From Ignavibacteria bacterium (GTDB taxonomy: Bacteria > Bacteroidota > Ignavibacteria > Ignavibacteriales > SURF-24): 34,640 nt of DNA. Under the pieces are notes generated by a model. It did no database searches. It was not told the origin of the DNA and was given only the letters and a program-made list of their open reading frames with translations. This document shows, piece by piece, positions 8,066 through 16,560 of the stretch; position 1 is the first letter of the stretch; each line of letters starts with the position of its first letter. The translations under genes and the position numbers were made by a program. Location of the stretch: NCBI GenBank assembly GCA_025612375.1, contig JAAXKN010000044.1, positions 1 through 34,640 on the forward strand, in the 5' to 3' direction.

Positions 8066-8767
8066 TTATCCCGCATCCCCCGCAGCTGGAAATACCTTTG
8101 AACGCAGGTAATCGCTGTAGAAACCGGGATGTTTTTCTCTGATATGCTCTGCCAGTTGATCAAGCGTGTTATGAATCAGACTGAATGCCTCGTCGTAATT
8201 CCGGTCGATCTCTTTCTTCCAGTCCGTATTCTCATATACTCCCGTACCGCTTAATCCCGTGGCATAAGAAAAATGATCTATCGTCTCATGAAAATCTACA
8301 AGACTGTACGGTTCAATGCCCAAAAAAGAAAGTGTATCGGCATAAACGCCCGAATACTCCTTAATCAGTAAAACGTATCTGAATAGTTCCTCGTCAGTCA
8401 TCTCCTTTAACGATTGCTCTCTGACTGAAGCCGTACTTACCAGTTCGGAATTCTCGGCCATTACACCATAATTTTTAAGAGCGCCGGCAACTTTAACCAG
8501 GTGCCGTATCAGCTTGTTCTTTGCTTCAATATACTTCTGTGTTATCCTTGCAGTATAGTCGTTGAGCTTCCTGCTGGCGTTAGATATATCGGGGTGCGCG
8601 CCTGTAATCTCTCTGTGCGAATCTAATGTAATGCAGATCGACCTCAGGATCCCAAGCTCAGGCAGCCTTTGATGCAGCTCAGTTATTTCTTTGTTTTTCT
8701 GACCTGTACCTCTACTGCCCGATGTTGTATCCTGCTCCGGATAGCCCAGATTAAAATCCCTTTCCAT
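8066..8767 (-). CDS. Uncharacterised helical protein (paralogue of the gene at 16561-17247)
   Basis: A 233-residue soluble protein, predicted all-helical with no signal peptide, membrane segment or recognised domain. Residues from about 80 onward align without gaps over about 90 residues with the protein at 16561-17247, sharing the pattern AK-x2-LI-x2-LV-x5-L-x-NY-x5-N-x-EL followed by a 'DEEL'/'DSEL' helix and a similar last third. Both genes sit tail-to-tail with a membrane PAS kinase, so a link to signalling is suggested, but the function is unknown. The start at 8767 has an AAAGGG run upstream, before the heptad repeat of locus 4. The first 25 residues are polar and low in order ('TTSGSRGTGQKNK'). 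Confidence 0.8.
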   Translation of the reverse strand: MERDFNLGYPEQDTTSGSRGTGQKNKEITELHQRLPELGILRSICITLDSHREITGAHPDISNASRKLNDYTARITQKYIEAKNKLIRHLVKVAGALKNYGVMAENSELVSTASVREQSLKEMTDEELFRYVLLIKEYSGVYADTLSFLGIEPYSLVDFHETIDHFSYATGLSGTGVYENTDWKKEIDRNYDEAFSLIHNTLDQLAEHIREKHPGFYSDYLRSKVFPAAGDAG

Positions 8768-8825
8768 TCACTTACCCTTTCTAAATATTCTCTATCCTGA
8801 TTCTTCCCGTATCCTGATTCCTCCC

Positions 8826-8860
8826 GTCGGACGTCGGACCTTGGACGTCGGACCTTGAAC
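8826..8860 (+). repeat. Heptad repeat, locus 4 (5 units)
   Basis: Units GTCGGAC, GTCGGAC, CTTGGAC, GTCGGAC, CTTGAAC, preceded by CTCCC and followed by CTTCC. It lies in a divergent intergenic region, yet has the same orientation as all other copies. Confidence 0.88.
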
Positions 8861-8995
8861 CTTCCTTCGCCTTATTTGTACGTATTTTTTCCCTTATAGT
8901 CAAGACATTTTGTGAAGTACCATGCGTAATACGTGAAAAATATCACAACATACAGGCCTGATATCACGAAAAAGCTTAATTTTGGAAGTTTAACT

Positions 8996-9022
8996 TTGTT
9001 TTATATTGATGCATATTATAAT
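8996..9022 (+). promoter_or_regulatory. Possible promoter of the terminase pair
   Basis: TTGTTT (8996-9001), a 15-bp spacer and TATAAT (9017-9022). A small hairpin (GCCTG / CAGGC, 9027-9039) follows in the would-be leader. The rest of the 8768-9101 gap holds heptad locus 4 and no supported gene. Confidence 0.35.
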
Positions 9023-9101
9023 TACTGCCTGCCGCAGGCTTCACTACGTCTATCATGCTATGATGCGTCAAATATGTTTAATAACCGGAGGGGCTGCTGC
9101 A

Positions 9102-9530
9102 ATGAGGAAAAAAGCCAAAAAACAGAGAGCTCAGGAAACCCGCCAGATCAGGAAACTGAAACAGGAAAAGAAAAAACTGCTCCTTGAGGAAGTCCCCGGC
9201 TTCAAACCGGAATACTGCACGATGCTCGTTGAACATTGCAGCCTTGGCTACAGCTTCCGGTCATTTGCTGCCGGGATAAATGTCCTGCCTGAACTCCTGG
9301 AGGAATGGACAGAAAAGTGCCCTGAATTCAAAAAGGCCAGAACTCTTGCCGCCTTTAATCAGAAAGTCTTCTGGGAAAAGAAGGCGGTTGAGGCCTGCAG
9401 CGAAAAATTCTCCATCGGCCTCTTCCGCTATATTACAGGCAGTATAGATGAAAACCCTGAAGTTCCCGGCTTTATTGTGATCCTGCCCGAAGAAGAGGAA
9501 GACTCGGAGGATAAGGGAGTGCCTCAATAA
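9102..9530 (+). CDS. Phage-type terminase small subunit candidate
   Basis: A 142-residue protein. It begins with a very basic helical stretch (about residues 1-28, 'RKKAKKQ...KQEKKK'), then a compact helical core with 'SFRSFAAGINVLPELLEEW', which looks like the HTH that recognises packaging DNA in small terminases, then 'FKKARTLAAFNQKVFWEKKAVEA' and an acidic tail ('EEEEDSEDK'). The assignment rests largely on position: its TAA overlaps the ATG of an unmistakable large terminase by one base (TAATG), the classic TerS-TerL coupling. ATG 9102 is chosen over an upstream in-frame ATG because GGAGGGG (9087-9093) is 8 bases before it. Confidence 0.75.
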   Translation: MRKKAKKQRAQETRQIRKLKQEKKKLLLEEVPGFKPEYCTMLVEHCSLGYSFRSFAAGINVLPELLEEWTEKCPEFKKARTLAAFNQKVFWEKKAVEACSEKFSIGLFRYITGSIDENPEVPGFIVILPEEEEDSEDKGVPQ

Positions 9531-10867
9531 TGGACCCCGAAATTCTCTGGAAACCCCAGACTACACAGTACCGCATGCTGGAATCATCGGCAGATGAAAT
9601 ACTGTTCGGTGGCGCTAAAGGAGGCGGTAAATCTGAAGCCCTCCTTTTCGGCGCCCTCCGCTACGTTAACCATAATGGCTATAAAGCACTTATACTTAGA
9701 AGAACTTACCCCCGCTTAAAAGAACTCATCGGCCGCTCCATGTGCTTCAGGCAGCTTTCGGCCCAATATAATAAACAGGGGAAGACCTGGACATTCCCCG
9801 GTGGCGGTACCATCAGGTTCGGACACTGCCAGAACCCGGGTGACGAACTTAATTACCAGGGGCACCAGTACCACTATATCGGATTCGACCAGGTGGAGGA
9901 GTTTACCGAAGAGATGTTCCTCGTCATCTCGGCATGCGGCAGAAAAACTGACGACATACCGGTCAGGATCAGGGCAACGGCTAACCCCGGCGGAGTTGGA
10001 AGAATTTGGGTTAGAAAAAGATGGATTAAAGACAAACTCCCTAATGTTAAATATTATACAGAAGGAATTGTCGACGGAAAACCACTTAAGCTTTCAAGCA
10101 TGTTTATCCCTTCCAGCGTCTACGATAACAAAATTCTCCTCGAACATAACCCCCAGTATGTCCTCTTCCTCCAGAACCTCCCGGAAAAACTGCGCCGCAT
10201 GTACCTCGAAGGCGATTTTGATGCAGGCGACGATTCCGATCAGCTGATCCCCTATAAACATATCGAAAAAGCCCGCGTTAAACCCTCTCTCGAACTGCCT
10301 TTCCCTGATTCTATCTTCCTTGGCGTCGACGTTGCACGCTTCGGCGACGATAAGACCGAATTCGCCGCAATTGAAAACGGCAGGCTCGTTAGCATTGAAG
10401 AGTTTGAAAAGAAAGATATCGCTGAAGTGGCTGCGCTCCTGATGAATAAAATTAAATCCTGCAGAATTAACCCCGAAAACGTCGGCATCGACACAGTTGG
10501 CCTCGGTGCCGGGGTATACGATATCCTCAGGTCGCAGGGAATAAGATTGACTGAAATTGTCTCCGGCTCAAAACCCCTCGAAATAAAAGGAGACCCTTTC
10601 AGCTACAGGAATCTAAGGTCACAAATGCTTTGGCATTTCAGGGAACGGCTCAGAACAGGCGAGGTTAAAATTGCCATCGATGACGACCTCTTTGAAGAGG
10701 AGGCAATATCCCTCAGATACCAGATATCCAACGAAAAAGTAATTGCAGTAGAAAGCAAGGAGGAAGCAAAAAGAAGACTTGGACGCAGCACTAACCGCCT
10801 CGATGCCGCCGTTTATGCAGATTTTGTCCGCGTAATTAATAAACGTAATGTGCCTCACCTGTTCTGA
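9530..10867 (+). CDS. Phage-type terminase large subunit (TerL), intact
   Basis: A 445-residue packaging ATPase/nuclease of normal length. ATPase domain: Walker A 'GGAKGGGKS' (27-35) and Walker B 'YIGFDQVEEF' with Asp120 and Glu123/124. The RNase H-like nuclease domain has its three acidic positions in place: Asp267 in 'GVDVARFGDDKTE', Asp321 in 'VGIDTVGLGAG', and Asp425 in 'NRLDAAVYADFV'. TerL normally docks on a portal, pumps DNA into a capsid and cuts it. Here no portal, protease, capsid or tail gene follows; the next sizeable genes are a small hypothetical and an outer-membrane receptor. The gene shows no visible decay. It could be a prophage or GTA remnant, or be kept for another DNA-cutting role; the sequence does not decide. 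Confidence 0.93.
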   Translation: MDPEILWKPQTTQYRMLESSADEILFGGAKGGGKSEALLFGALRYVNHNGYKALILRRTYPRLKELIGRSMCFRQLSAQYNKQGKTWTFPGGGTIRFGHCQNPGDELNYQGHQYHYIGFDQVEEFTEEMFLVISACGRKTDDIPVRIRATANPGGVGRIWVRKRWIKDKLPNVKYYTEGIVDGKPLKLSSMFIPSSVYDNKILLEHNPQYVLFLQNLPEKLRRMYLEGDFDAGDDSDQLIPYKHIEKARVKPSLELPFPDSIFLGVDVARFGDDKTEFAAIENGRLVSIEEFEKKDIAEVAALLMNKIKSCRINPENVGIDTVGLGAGVYDILRSQGIRLTEIVSGSKPLEIKGDPFSYRNLRSQMLWHFRERLRTGEVKIAIDDDLFEEEAISLRYQISNEKVIAVESKEEAKRRLGRSTNRLDAAVYADFVRVINKRNVPHLF

Positions 10868-10892
10868 CCCTTACGAAAGGAAAAATACAGTA

Positions 10893-10982
10893 ATGGCCCG
10901 ATTGGGGAACATTATTCATTTGTCCCTTGACGCCAATATCCCCAAAAATTACTTTGCACCTGAAAAAAATAATTTTTTTTGA
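10893..10982 (+). CDS. Possible 29-codon frame after the terminase (start of a lost gene?)
   Basis: ATG 10893 is preceded by GAAAGGAAAA and opens 'MARLGNIIHLSLDANIPKNY', ending at TGA after a run of eight T. It lies 25 bases after terL, where a portal gene would normally start. It may be a short real peptide, the remaining head of a deleted gene, or chance. One more or one fewer T in the run would change how the frame continues toward 11434. Weak evidence. Confidence 0.25.
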   Translation: MARLGNIIHLSLDANIPKNYFAPEKNNFF

Positions 10983-11122
10983 GAAAATTTTCCGAAAACA
11001 CTCCTCGTCACCATATATATATGTATGGAAATGGAAAATTATCCCGGTTTCAGTCATATTTCAGCCCGGGATGCCGGTTTCTGGAAAAAATTAATAATAT
11101 CCATAAATTAGCAGTGATTAAA

Positions 11123-11434
11123 ATGAAACTTGAAGAAAAAATATCCCGCGGCAATACTGCTTTCATTCACAGTATGGACTTTAACAGCAAAGAGAAACAG
11201 TTAACACTGAAACTGGTAAAAAATCCCCGGTCCCTGAAGAGGCCGGATAGAACAATTACATTCAGCAACATTAGCCGCTTCCAAATAGATGGGGAATCAA
11301 AAAGATCCGTGGATCAGATTAGGGGAATTAATGAATACACAAAAGACCATATGGTTAAATATGTATTCCTGACCGAACAATGGACTTTCATGTTCTGGAC
11401 CGATAAGGAACCCTCGTTTTCCGATCTGCCTTAA
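11123..11434 (+). CDS. Hypothetical protein
   Basis: A 103-residue soluble protein with alternating beta-like segments ('KQLTLKLVKNP', 'RTITFSNISRFQIDGE', 'VKYVFLTEQWTFMFW'). That pattern suggests a small beta-sheet fold, similar in feel to small immunity or PH-like proteins, but no family was recognised. ATG 11123 is chosen; the frame is open further 5' from about 10979, but that part is low-complexity and A/T-rich like a leader. It is followed 44 bases later by the outer-membrane receptor gene, so co-transcription is possible. Confidence 0.5.
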   Translation: MKLEEKISRGNTAFIHSMDFNSKEKQLTLKLVKNPRSLKRPDRTITFSNISRFQIDGESKRSVDQIRGINEYTKDHMVKYVFLTEQWTFMFWTDKEPSFSDLP

Positions 11435-11478
11435 TTTTCTAATTCAATTTACCGTTACAGAAAACTTCGGAGCACAAA

Positions 11479-13893
11479 ATGAAATTTACTGTCCTGATCT
11501 CTTTAGTTTTGTTCACATTTAGCACTTTACTACTGGCCCAGAAAGCTCCCGGGAGCTTCAAACTTACCGGAACTGTAACGGATGAATCCTCTGGCAAAGG
11601 CCTCTTGTCGGCAACTGTCTCCGTCCTTTCAAGAAACGGCAGCAAGACCATTGCCGGCTCAACTTCAGATGAAAAAGGTAATTTTACGGTCGAGAATATT
11701 CCTCAAAATAATGTCCGCGTAAGGCTGTCCATGCTGGGCTACCAGACAGTTGTAATAGATTCGGTAGACTTAGAGCAGTCTTCCCGCCTTGGCCTCGTAA
11801 AACTTAAGTCTTCGGCTATCGTTATGCCCGAGGTCGTAATTAAATCGTTAAAGCCTATGATTGAATTCCAGGCCGACCGCCAGGTCCTGAATATAGACCG
11901 CCTGCCCGGAAGCTCCGGCACAGTTACAGACGCACTTAAGAATTCCGGCATCGTGGAAGTTGACCCGCAGTCAAACAAGATTACTGTTCACGGCCAGAAT
12001 GTGAAGATCCAGATGGATGGACACGAATACCCCATGCCTGATGATATGCTGGCGCAGCTTCCGGCTTCAATGATCGAGCAGGCCGAGGTAATTCTGGCTC
12101 CCGGCGCAAAGGAAAGTGCTGAGGGCGGGACATACATCCTTAACCTTGTTTCAAAGAAAAATACATTCGATAACTATAGCGGATCTGTAAGCCTTCGTAC
12201 CGGAACAGACAAAGGTACCGGCGGGGGACTCAACCTTAATTATAAAAAAGATAACCTTAACATTTTCGCTCAGGGCTTCGGCAGCTATTATGAGTATCGC
12301 GGCAGTAGTGAATCCCAAAGTATCAGATACGCCAGTAAATCCCTCTATAACCAGACAACAACAGGAAATAGTAATGGCACAGGCGGATTCGGCTACGCAA
12401 AACTGGGATTTGATTACGACTTTAATGAAAAAAACACAATGACCCTTTACGGCACCTATAATTTAAGCGGCAATTCTTCAAAAAACTTTTCGGATAATGG
12501 AGTCAGAAACTATTTAGGCCAGTACCAGTACGGATACAATAGGGAAGGCTCTAATAATGGGGACTACAACTACTTGTCCATCTACGGCTTCTATAAAAAG
12601 AAATTCGAAACTAAGGGGCATGAAATTACTTTTGATCTCTTGTACACATCAATTGATAACCCCTCGGAAAACAAAATGAAGCTGGACTACAGCAACAAGC
12701 CCGGAATGCCTGAGATGCAGAACAGTAATACCGGTGTTAATGCTAAAACAATGATATTTAAGAGTGACTACACTCTTCCTTTTACCTCCGGCAGGCTGGA
12801 AGCCGGCTATGGCTTTACATACAGAAACAGGGAAAACGACTACGACGTGCTCAACTTTTCTTACATTTTTAACGGCTGGAGAGACAGCCTTGGACTCAGC
12901 AACACGTTCAGGTATAAGGAACGTATTAATGCACTCTATACATCGCTTTCTTATAAGATCGGCAAATTCGACTTAAAAGGCGGCCTGAGAGCTGAAAACC
13001 TTAATACCGAGGGACACCAGATTACAATGAATACCAACTTCTCGGAAAATTTCCTGAACTTTTTCCCCAATTTCAACGTATTGTACAAATTCAACGACTT
13101 GTTTAATCTGGGCTTTAATACTTTCAGAAGGGTAACTTACCCCCAGATTTATTACATAAATCCATTCAGGCAGTATACGGGACCTAATTCTTACTTTGCA
13201 GGAAACCCGAAGCTCCACCCTTATTACGTTAATTCTTATGCAGTTAACCTTTCACAGTATATTAATGTGTTCTATGTCCATTCCACCGGATACTATACAA
13301 ATGCCATCGCAACAGAAAACGACAGCGTCATGATTTCTAGCTATATTAACCTCAACAGCGGCAAAACATTCGGAGTTGACCTTACTCTGCCTTATTATAA
13401 CAGCCCGATGATGCCTTTTCATCTGCCCGATTTTATTACCATGCTGAACCTTCAGTTCCACTTTCTCTCCAAAAAGCAGATCGGACAGTATATAAAGGAA
13501 GATCTATCCATGACCGAGAATTCATACAATTTGAATGCAAACCTTGGGCTCAAGTTGTGGTATGACGTCGATTTTAATTGCTACATGTATTACAAACCTA
13601 AAACAAAAACCCGTATAGCTTATTCAGGCGAGGACAAATATTTCTACATCTATCTAAGCAAAACCTTCATGGATAGAAAACTGAGACTGAATGTTTCATT
13701 CTCAGATCCGTTCCAATGGCAGAAAAGCAGGGGCGAATCCTTTGGTGAGGGGTATTATTCCCGCTGGTCATATCTGTCCAAAACCAGCAGGAGCGTTTCC
13801 CTCGGAATAACGTACATGTTTAATGACTATAAGGACCGCCGCGACCGCAACCTTGACGACGGCCGCGACGGAGGCGGCGGTAGCTCCAAATAA
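11479..13893 (+). CDS. Outer-membrane receptor with CarboxypepD-like domain (TonB-dependent-receptor type)
   Basis: 804 residues. Seen in order: a signal peptide (residues 1-20, cleavage near 'LLLA-QKA'), a carboxypeptidase-regulatory-like beta domain (about 28-105, 'KLTGTVTDESSGKGL...FTVENIP...LGYQTVVID'), a plug domain (about 115-230, with 'VTDALKNSGIVEVDPQ' and 'MIEQAEVILAPGAKESAEGG'), then a long beta-barrel of alternating aromatic strands to about 790. The layout matches the Bacteroidota outer-membrane-beta-barrel family related to TonB-dependent receptors (OMP_b-brl type). The tail is unusual: a short Asp/Arg- and Gly-rich stretch ('DRRDRNLDDGRDGGGGSSK') instead of a barrel ending in an aromatic residue. 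A GGAG site (11469-11472) supports the start. No SusD-like partner is adjacent. The substrate is unknown. Confidence 0.9.
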   Translation: MKFTVLISLVLFTFSTLLLAQKAPGSFKLTGTVTDESSGKGLLSATVSVLSRNGSKTIAGSTSDEKGNFTVENIPQNNVRVRLSMLGYQTVVIDSVDLEQSSRLGLVKLKSSAIVMPEVVIKSLKPMIEFQADRQVLNIDRLPGSSGTVTDALKNSGIVEVDPQSNKITVHGQNVKIQMDGHEYPMPDDMLAQLPASMIEQAEVILAPGAKESAEGGTYILNLVSKKNTFDNYSGSVSLRTGTDKGTGGGLNLNYKKDNLNIFAQGFGSYYEYRGSSESQSIRYASKSLYNQTTTGNSNGTGGFGYAKLGFDYDFNEKNTMTLYGTYNLSGNSSKNFSDNGVRNYLGQYQYGYNREGSNNGDYNYLSIYGFYKKKFETKGHEITFDLLYTSIDNPSENKMKLDYSNKPGMPEMQNSNTGVNAKTMIFKSDYTLPFTSGRLEAGYGFTYRNRENDYDVLNFSYIFNGWRDSLGLSNTFRYKERINALYTSLSYKIGKFDLKGGLRAENLNTEGHQITMNTNFSENFLNFFPNFNVLYKFNDLFNLGFNTFRRVTYPQIYYINPFRQYTGPNSYFAGNPKLHPYYVNSYAVNLSQYINVFYVHSTGYYTNAIATENDSVMISSYINLNSGKTFGVDLTLPYYNSPMMPFHLPDFITMLNLQFHFLSKKQIGQYIKEDLSMTENSYNLNANLGLKLWYDVDFNCYMYYKPKTKTRIAYSGEDKYFYIYLSKTFMDRKLRLNVSFSDPFQWQKSRGESFGEGYYSRWSYLSKTSRSVSLGITYMFNDYKDRRDRNLDDGRDGGGGSSK

Positions 13894-13932
13894 TAAGAAC
13901 CTTTTCGCAGCATAAATCAATCTAACCACCCC

Positions 13933-13966
13933 GGGGCAGGCCCAACATACCTGCCCCTTTTTTTTT
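13933..13966 (+). terminator. Intrinsic terminator after the outer-membrane receptor
   Basis: An 8-bp GC-rich stem (GGGGCAGG / CCTGCCCC), a 9-nt loop, then nine T. A textbook terminator, 39 bases after the stop codon. Confidence 0.93.
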
Positions 13967-13988
13967 CAGACTACAGACCTTTCTTTCC

Positions 13989-14030
13989 GTCGGACGTCGG
14001 ACGTTGAACGTCGGACCTTGAACCTTGAAC
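13989..14030 (+). repeat. Heptad repeat, locus 5 (6 units)
   Basis: Units GTCGGAC, GTCGGAC, GTTGAAC, GTCGGAC, CTTGAAC, CTTGAAC, led by CTTTCC. It falls between the receptor terminator and the next gene, where it would be upstream of or within that gene's promoter region. Confidence 0.88.
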
Positions 14031-14089
14031 CTTTCACTTTTCCTTCTTACTTTTTACTTATACCAGCTATTTACCGGAAAATTTGAAAC

Positions 14090-14950
14090 ATGAAAATTGT
14101 ACATATTTCTGACCTCCATTACGGAATTTCAGAACAGCATAATAAATCCGTCGAAAGGAAAATCCGCGATATTGCCTCCCATCATCCTTCGCACCTGATT
14201 ATTACCGGCGACATTACAAATACAGGCAGGGAAAAGGAGTATAAGGGAATCGCTGAAATCCTCAGGCATTACGGCTTCTACGACGCCTCTAAGCTTACTG
14301 TCGTTCCGGGTAACCACGACCTCTATATGCAGTTCTTCGCTCACTTCAAAACACCTGAAAGCCTATATAGGAAGTTCGCGGGCATAAGAAAATACCTGGG
14401 ACTTATGGTAAACTACCGGCTTAAAAAGTATAGGAAAGACCTGAACCATTTTAAGTCTTATTTCCTGCCTTCTTTTGAAGGGGTGATTACTTCCAAAGGC
14501 AGCCTTTGCGGCTTTCCATTCATTAAAATCCTGGATGAAAAAACGGCAGTTATAGGACTGGATTCAAACCAGCTCCCCGGCATTGCCCGCAACCCCGCAT
14601 GCTCTAACGGAGTGTGCGATATGCAGGACTACCGCGCGCTCGACCTCCTGCTTTCTGAACACCCCCTTAAAGGCAAATGCAAAATTGCCGCAATGCATAA
14701 CTACCTCTACAGCTACGAGCAGGTGGTTAAAATGTCCAGCAAAATCTTTGCACGCTTTATGGCTACACGAAAGGTTGACCGTTATATTGAGCTCTTTGAA
14801 AAGCACCACGTCAATATCGTCCTGCACGGACACTACCATTTCAACGACGAGTACTACGTGGGTAATAATAATAAAATTAAAGTACTCAATGGCGGAGGCA
14901 GCCGCTGGGGCAAGTGGCATGAGATCGATACATGCGATTCTGAGGTCTGA
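14090..14950 (+). CDS. Calcineurin-like metallophosphoesterase
   Basis: A 286-residue protein with all the dinuclear metal-site motifs: Asp8/His10 in 'ISDLHYG', Asp41 in 'ITGDITNTG', Asn75-His76-Asp77 in 'PGNHDLY', His203 in 'MHNYLY', and His246/His248 in 'LHGHYHFN'. There is no signal peptide, so it is cytoplasmic. The family hydrolyses phosphodiesters or phosphomonoesters such as cyclic nucleotides, Nudix-type substrates or lipid precursors; the sequence is closest in feel to CpdA/Icc-like enzymes, but the substrate cannot be assigned. The next gene, a sensor kinase, begins 77 bases downstream on the same strand, so a loose transcription unit is possible. The start follows A/T-rich sequence with no Shine-Dalgarno. 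Confidence 0.92.
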   Translation: MKIVHISDLHYGISEQHNKSVERKIRDIASHHPSHLIITGDITNTGREKEYKGIAEILRHYGFYDASKLTVVPGNHDLYMQFFAHFKTPESLYRKFAGIRKYLGLMVNYRLKKYRKDLNHFKSYFLPSFEGVITSKGSLCGFPFIKILDEKTAVIGLDSNQLPGIARNPACSNGVCDMQDYRALDLLLSEHPLKGKCKIAAMHNYLYSYEQVVKMSSKIFARFMATRKVDRYIELFEKHHVNIVLHGHYHFNDEYYVGNNNKIKVLNGGGSRWGKWHEIDTCDSEV

Positions 14951-15027
14951 AATCCCATTCCGCTTTTTATGCTTGCCTTTTTGGTAATTGCAAATTATCT
15001 TTTCTTTTACACAAACGGACTGAATAA

Positions 15028-16470
15028 ATGAATTTTGGCAAAAAGTCTTCCGTCACTTTCAGCATCATTCTTTTTTCTATTGTGTTTTTTGTCGATATAA
15101 ACACTGCACTTGGCTGGACCGTATGGGTCTTTTATATAATCCCGCTTTTTGTACTTGCCCAGCCCTCAATGCCAAGATTATATATCTATTCGGCTACTGT
15201 AATCAATATGATTCTGACCTATACAGCCATTTTTCTTGCCCCTGCAGGCATAACAGTCGCAAATGCACTGTTTAACAGAACCTCATATATCCTAATAACT
15301 TGGGTTGTCGCCTACTTTCAGCTCCAGAAAAGAAACGCATTTATTGAAGTTACAAAGGGCAGGGAACGATTCCGGCAGATGGCCGATTCGCTGCCGCAGA
15401 TGGTTTGGTCAACCGGCCCCGGGGGAAATACCGACTACGTTAATCAGCGCTTTAAGGACTATACAGGACTTCCGGAAGAGGAATGCTTCGGCAGAAAATG
15501 GGCCCTGATCGTGCATCCTGCCGACCGTCAGTTGGCAGAAGACGCCTGGGTGAAAGCCCTTAAACAGGGAAGTGTCTTTGAAGCAGCCTACCGCCTCCAC
15601 AGATGGGATGGTGAATACCGCTGGCACCTCAATATCGGTATGGCTTATAAAGACTACAGGGGAAATGTAACAAAATGGTTTGGAAGCTCAACTGATATTC
15701 ATGAGCGCATCATGGCCGAGGAACAGCTGAAATTAAATGAGGATAAACTCGTTAGAATCCTTGAGGACCTCAAGCGTTCGAACAGGGACCTTGAGCAGTT
15801 CGCCTATATCGCTTCACACGACCTGCAGGAACCGGTAAGAATGGTCTACAGCTTTACACAGCTCCTCGTGCGCGATTTCAGGGAAAGACTGGACGTGAAG
15901 GGATCTCAATATATCGATTTTATCTTTGAAGGCGCCTCCCGCATGCGCATGCTTATTAATGACCTGCTGGAATATGCCAGGCTGACTAACAACGACCGGC
16001 CTTTTTCTGCAATCGACTGCCAAGAGGCCCTCGAAGGCGCAATTAAAAACCTGCAGGTGAGCATCGAGGAATCGGGTGCCGTAATAACCCACGACACACT
16101 GCCTGTTATTACCGGCGACGGGGTCCAGATTATGCAGCTTTTCCAGAACCTCCTCAGTAACTCAATCAAATTCCGGGGCGAAAATATTCCCGAAATCCAT
16201 ATATGCGCCGATAACAGGAAAGACGACTGGCTGTTTAATGTCAAAGATAACGGTATCGGAATGGACCCTTCCTTCAGCGATAAGATATTTGTAATATTTC
16301 AGCGCCTGCACGGTAGGGAAAAATACCCCGGCACAGGTATCGGCCTTTCTATCTGCAAAAAAATCGTTGAACGACATCAGGGCAGGATCTGGGTTGAATC
16401 AAAACCCAACGAGGGGGCTACTTTTTATTTTTCTATCCCCAAAAAAATTGAGGAGTTTGAACCTTACTGA
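15028..16470 (+). CDS. Membrane PAS sensor histidine kinase
   Basis: 480 residues. An N-terminal membrane domain of about four helices (residues 8-100), one PAS/PAC domain (about 110-235, with 'MPRM'-less form 'LPQMVWSTGPGGNTDYVNQRF' broken as 'LPQMVW' and 'DYVNQRF'), a HisKA domain with the phosphorylated His264 in 'YIASHDLQEPVRMV', and HATPase_c (about 365-475) with 'NLLSNSIKF', 'DNGIGMD' and 'GTGIGLSICKKIV'. The membrane domain shares 'D-x-NTALGW-x2-W-x-FYIIPL' spacing with 'DLYTNAGLIEWLLYYIPL' in the kinase at 4925, so both probably use the same sensing module. No receiver is fused; the Rcp1-like receiver at 4296 could be a partner (inference). It is convergent with the helical-protein gene at 16561-17247. 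Confidence 0.93.
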   Translation: MNFGKKSSVTFSIILFSIVFFVDINTALGWTVWVFYIIPLFVLAQPSMPRLYIYSATVINMILTYTAIFLAPAGITVANALFNRTSYILITWVVAYFQLQKRNAFIEVTKGRERFRQMADSLPQMVWSTGPGGNTDYVNQRFKDYTGLPEEECFGRKWALIVHPADRQLAEDAWVKALKQGSVFEAAYRLHRWDGEYRWHLNIGMAYKDYRGNVTKWFGSSTDIHERIMAEEQLKLNEDKLVRILEDLKRSNRDLEQFAYIASHDLQEPVRMVYSFTQLLVRDFRERLDVKGSQYIDFIFEGASRMRMLINDLLEYARLTNNDRPFSAIDCQEALEGAIKNLQVSIEESGAVITHDTLPVITGDGVQIMQLFQNLLSNSIKFRGENIPEIHICADNRKDDWLFNVKDNGIGMDPSFSDKIFVIFQRLHGREKYPGTGIGLSICKKIVERHQGRIWVESKPNEGATFYFSIPKKIEEFEPY

Positions 16471-16492
16471 ACCTAAAAGACCTCAGACATAA

Positions 16493-16518
16493 AGGCGGAC
16501 CTGCCCTTTGGTCCGCCT
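16493..16518. terminator. Hairpin between convergent genes, possible bidirectional terminator
   Basis: A 9-bp perfect stem (AGGCGGACC / GGTCCGCCT) with an 8-nt loop lies between the kinase stop (16470) and the minus-strand gene end (16561). On the minus strand a short TTTATGT follows; on the plus strand there is no T run. Confidence 0.6.
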
Positions 16519-16560
16519 CTATGGAGGATCGTATGTTATTTTGGACTATACCGTGAAAAC

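Noticed and set aside
8933-9187. Coding frame starting at 8933 ahead of the terminase gene
   Set aside because: It overlaps the terminase small subunit in another frame, has no ribosome site, and ends in text that mirrors the Lys-rich start of that gene.
9102-11434. Complete prophage
   Set aside because: Only the terminase pair is phage-like; no integrase, portal, capsid, tail or lysis gene and no attachment-site repeats were seen.
13252-13461. Minus-strand frames inside the outer-membrane receptor, kinase and permease genes
   Set aside because: Antisense shadows of long, motif-rich genes with no own start signals or recognisable motifs.
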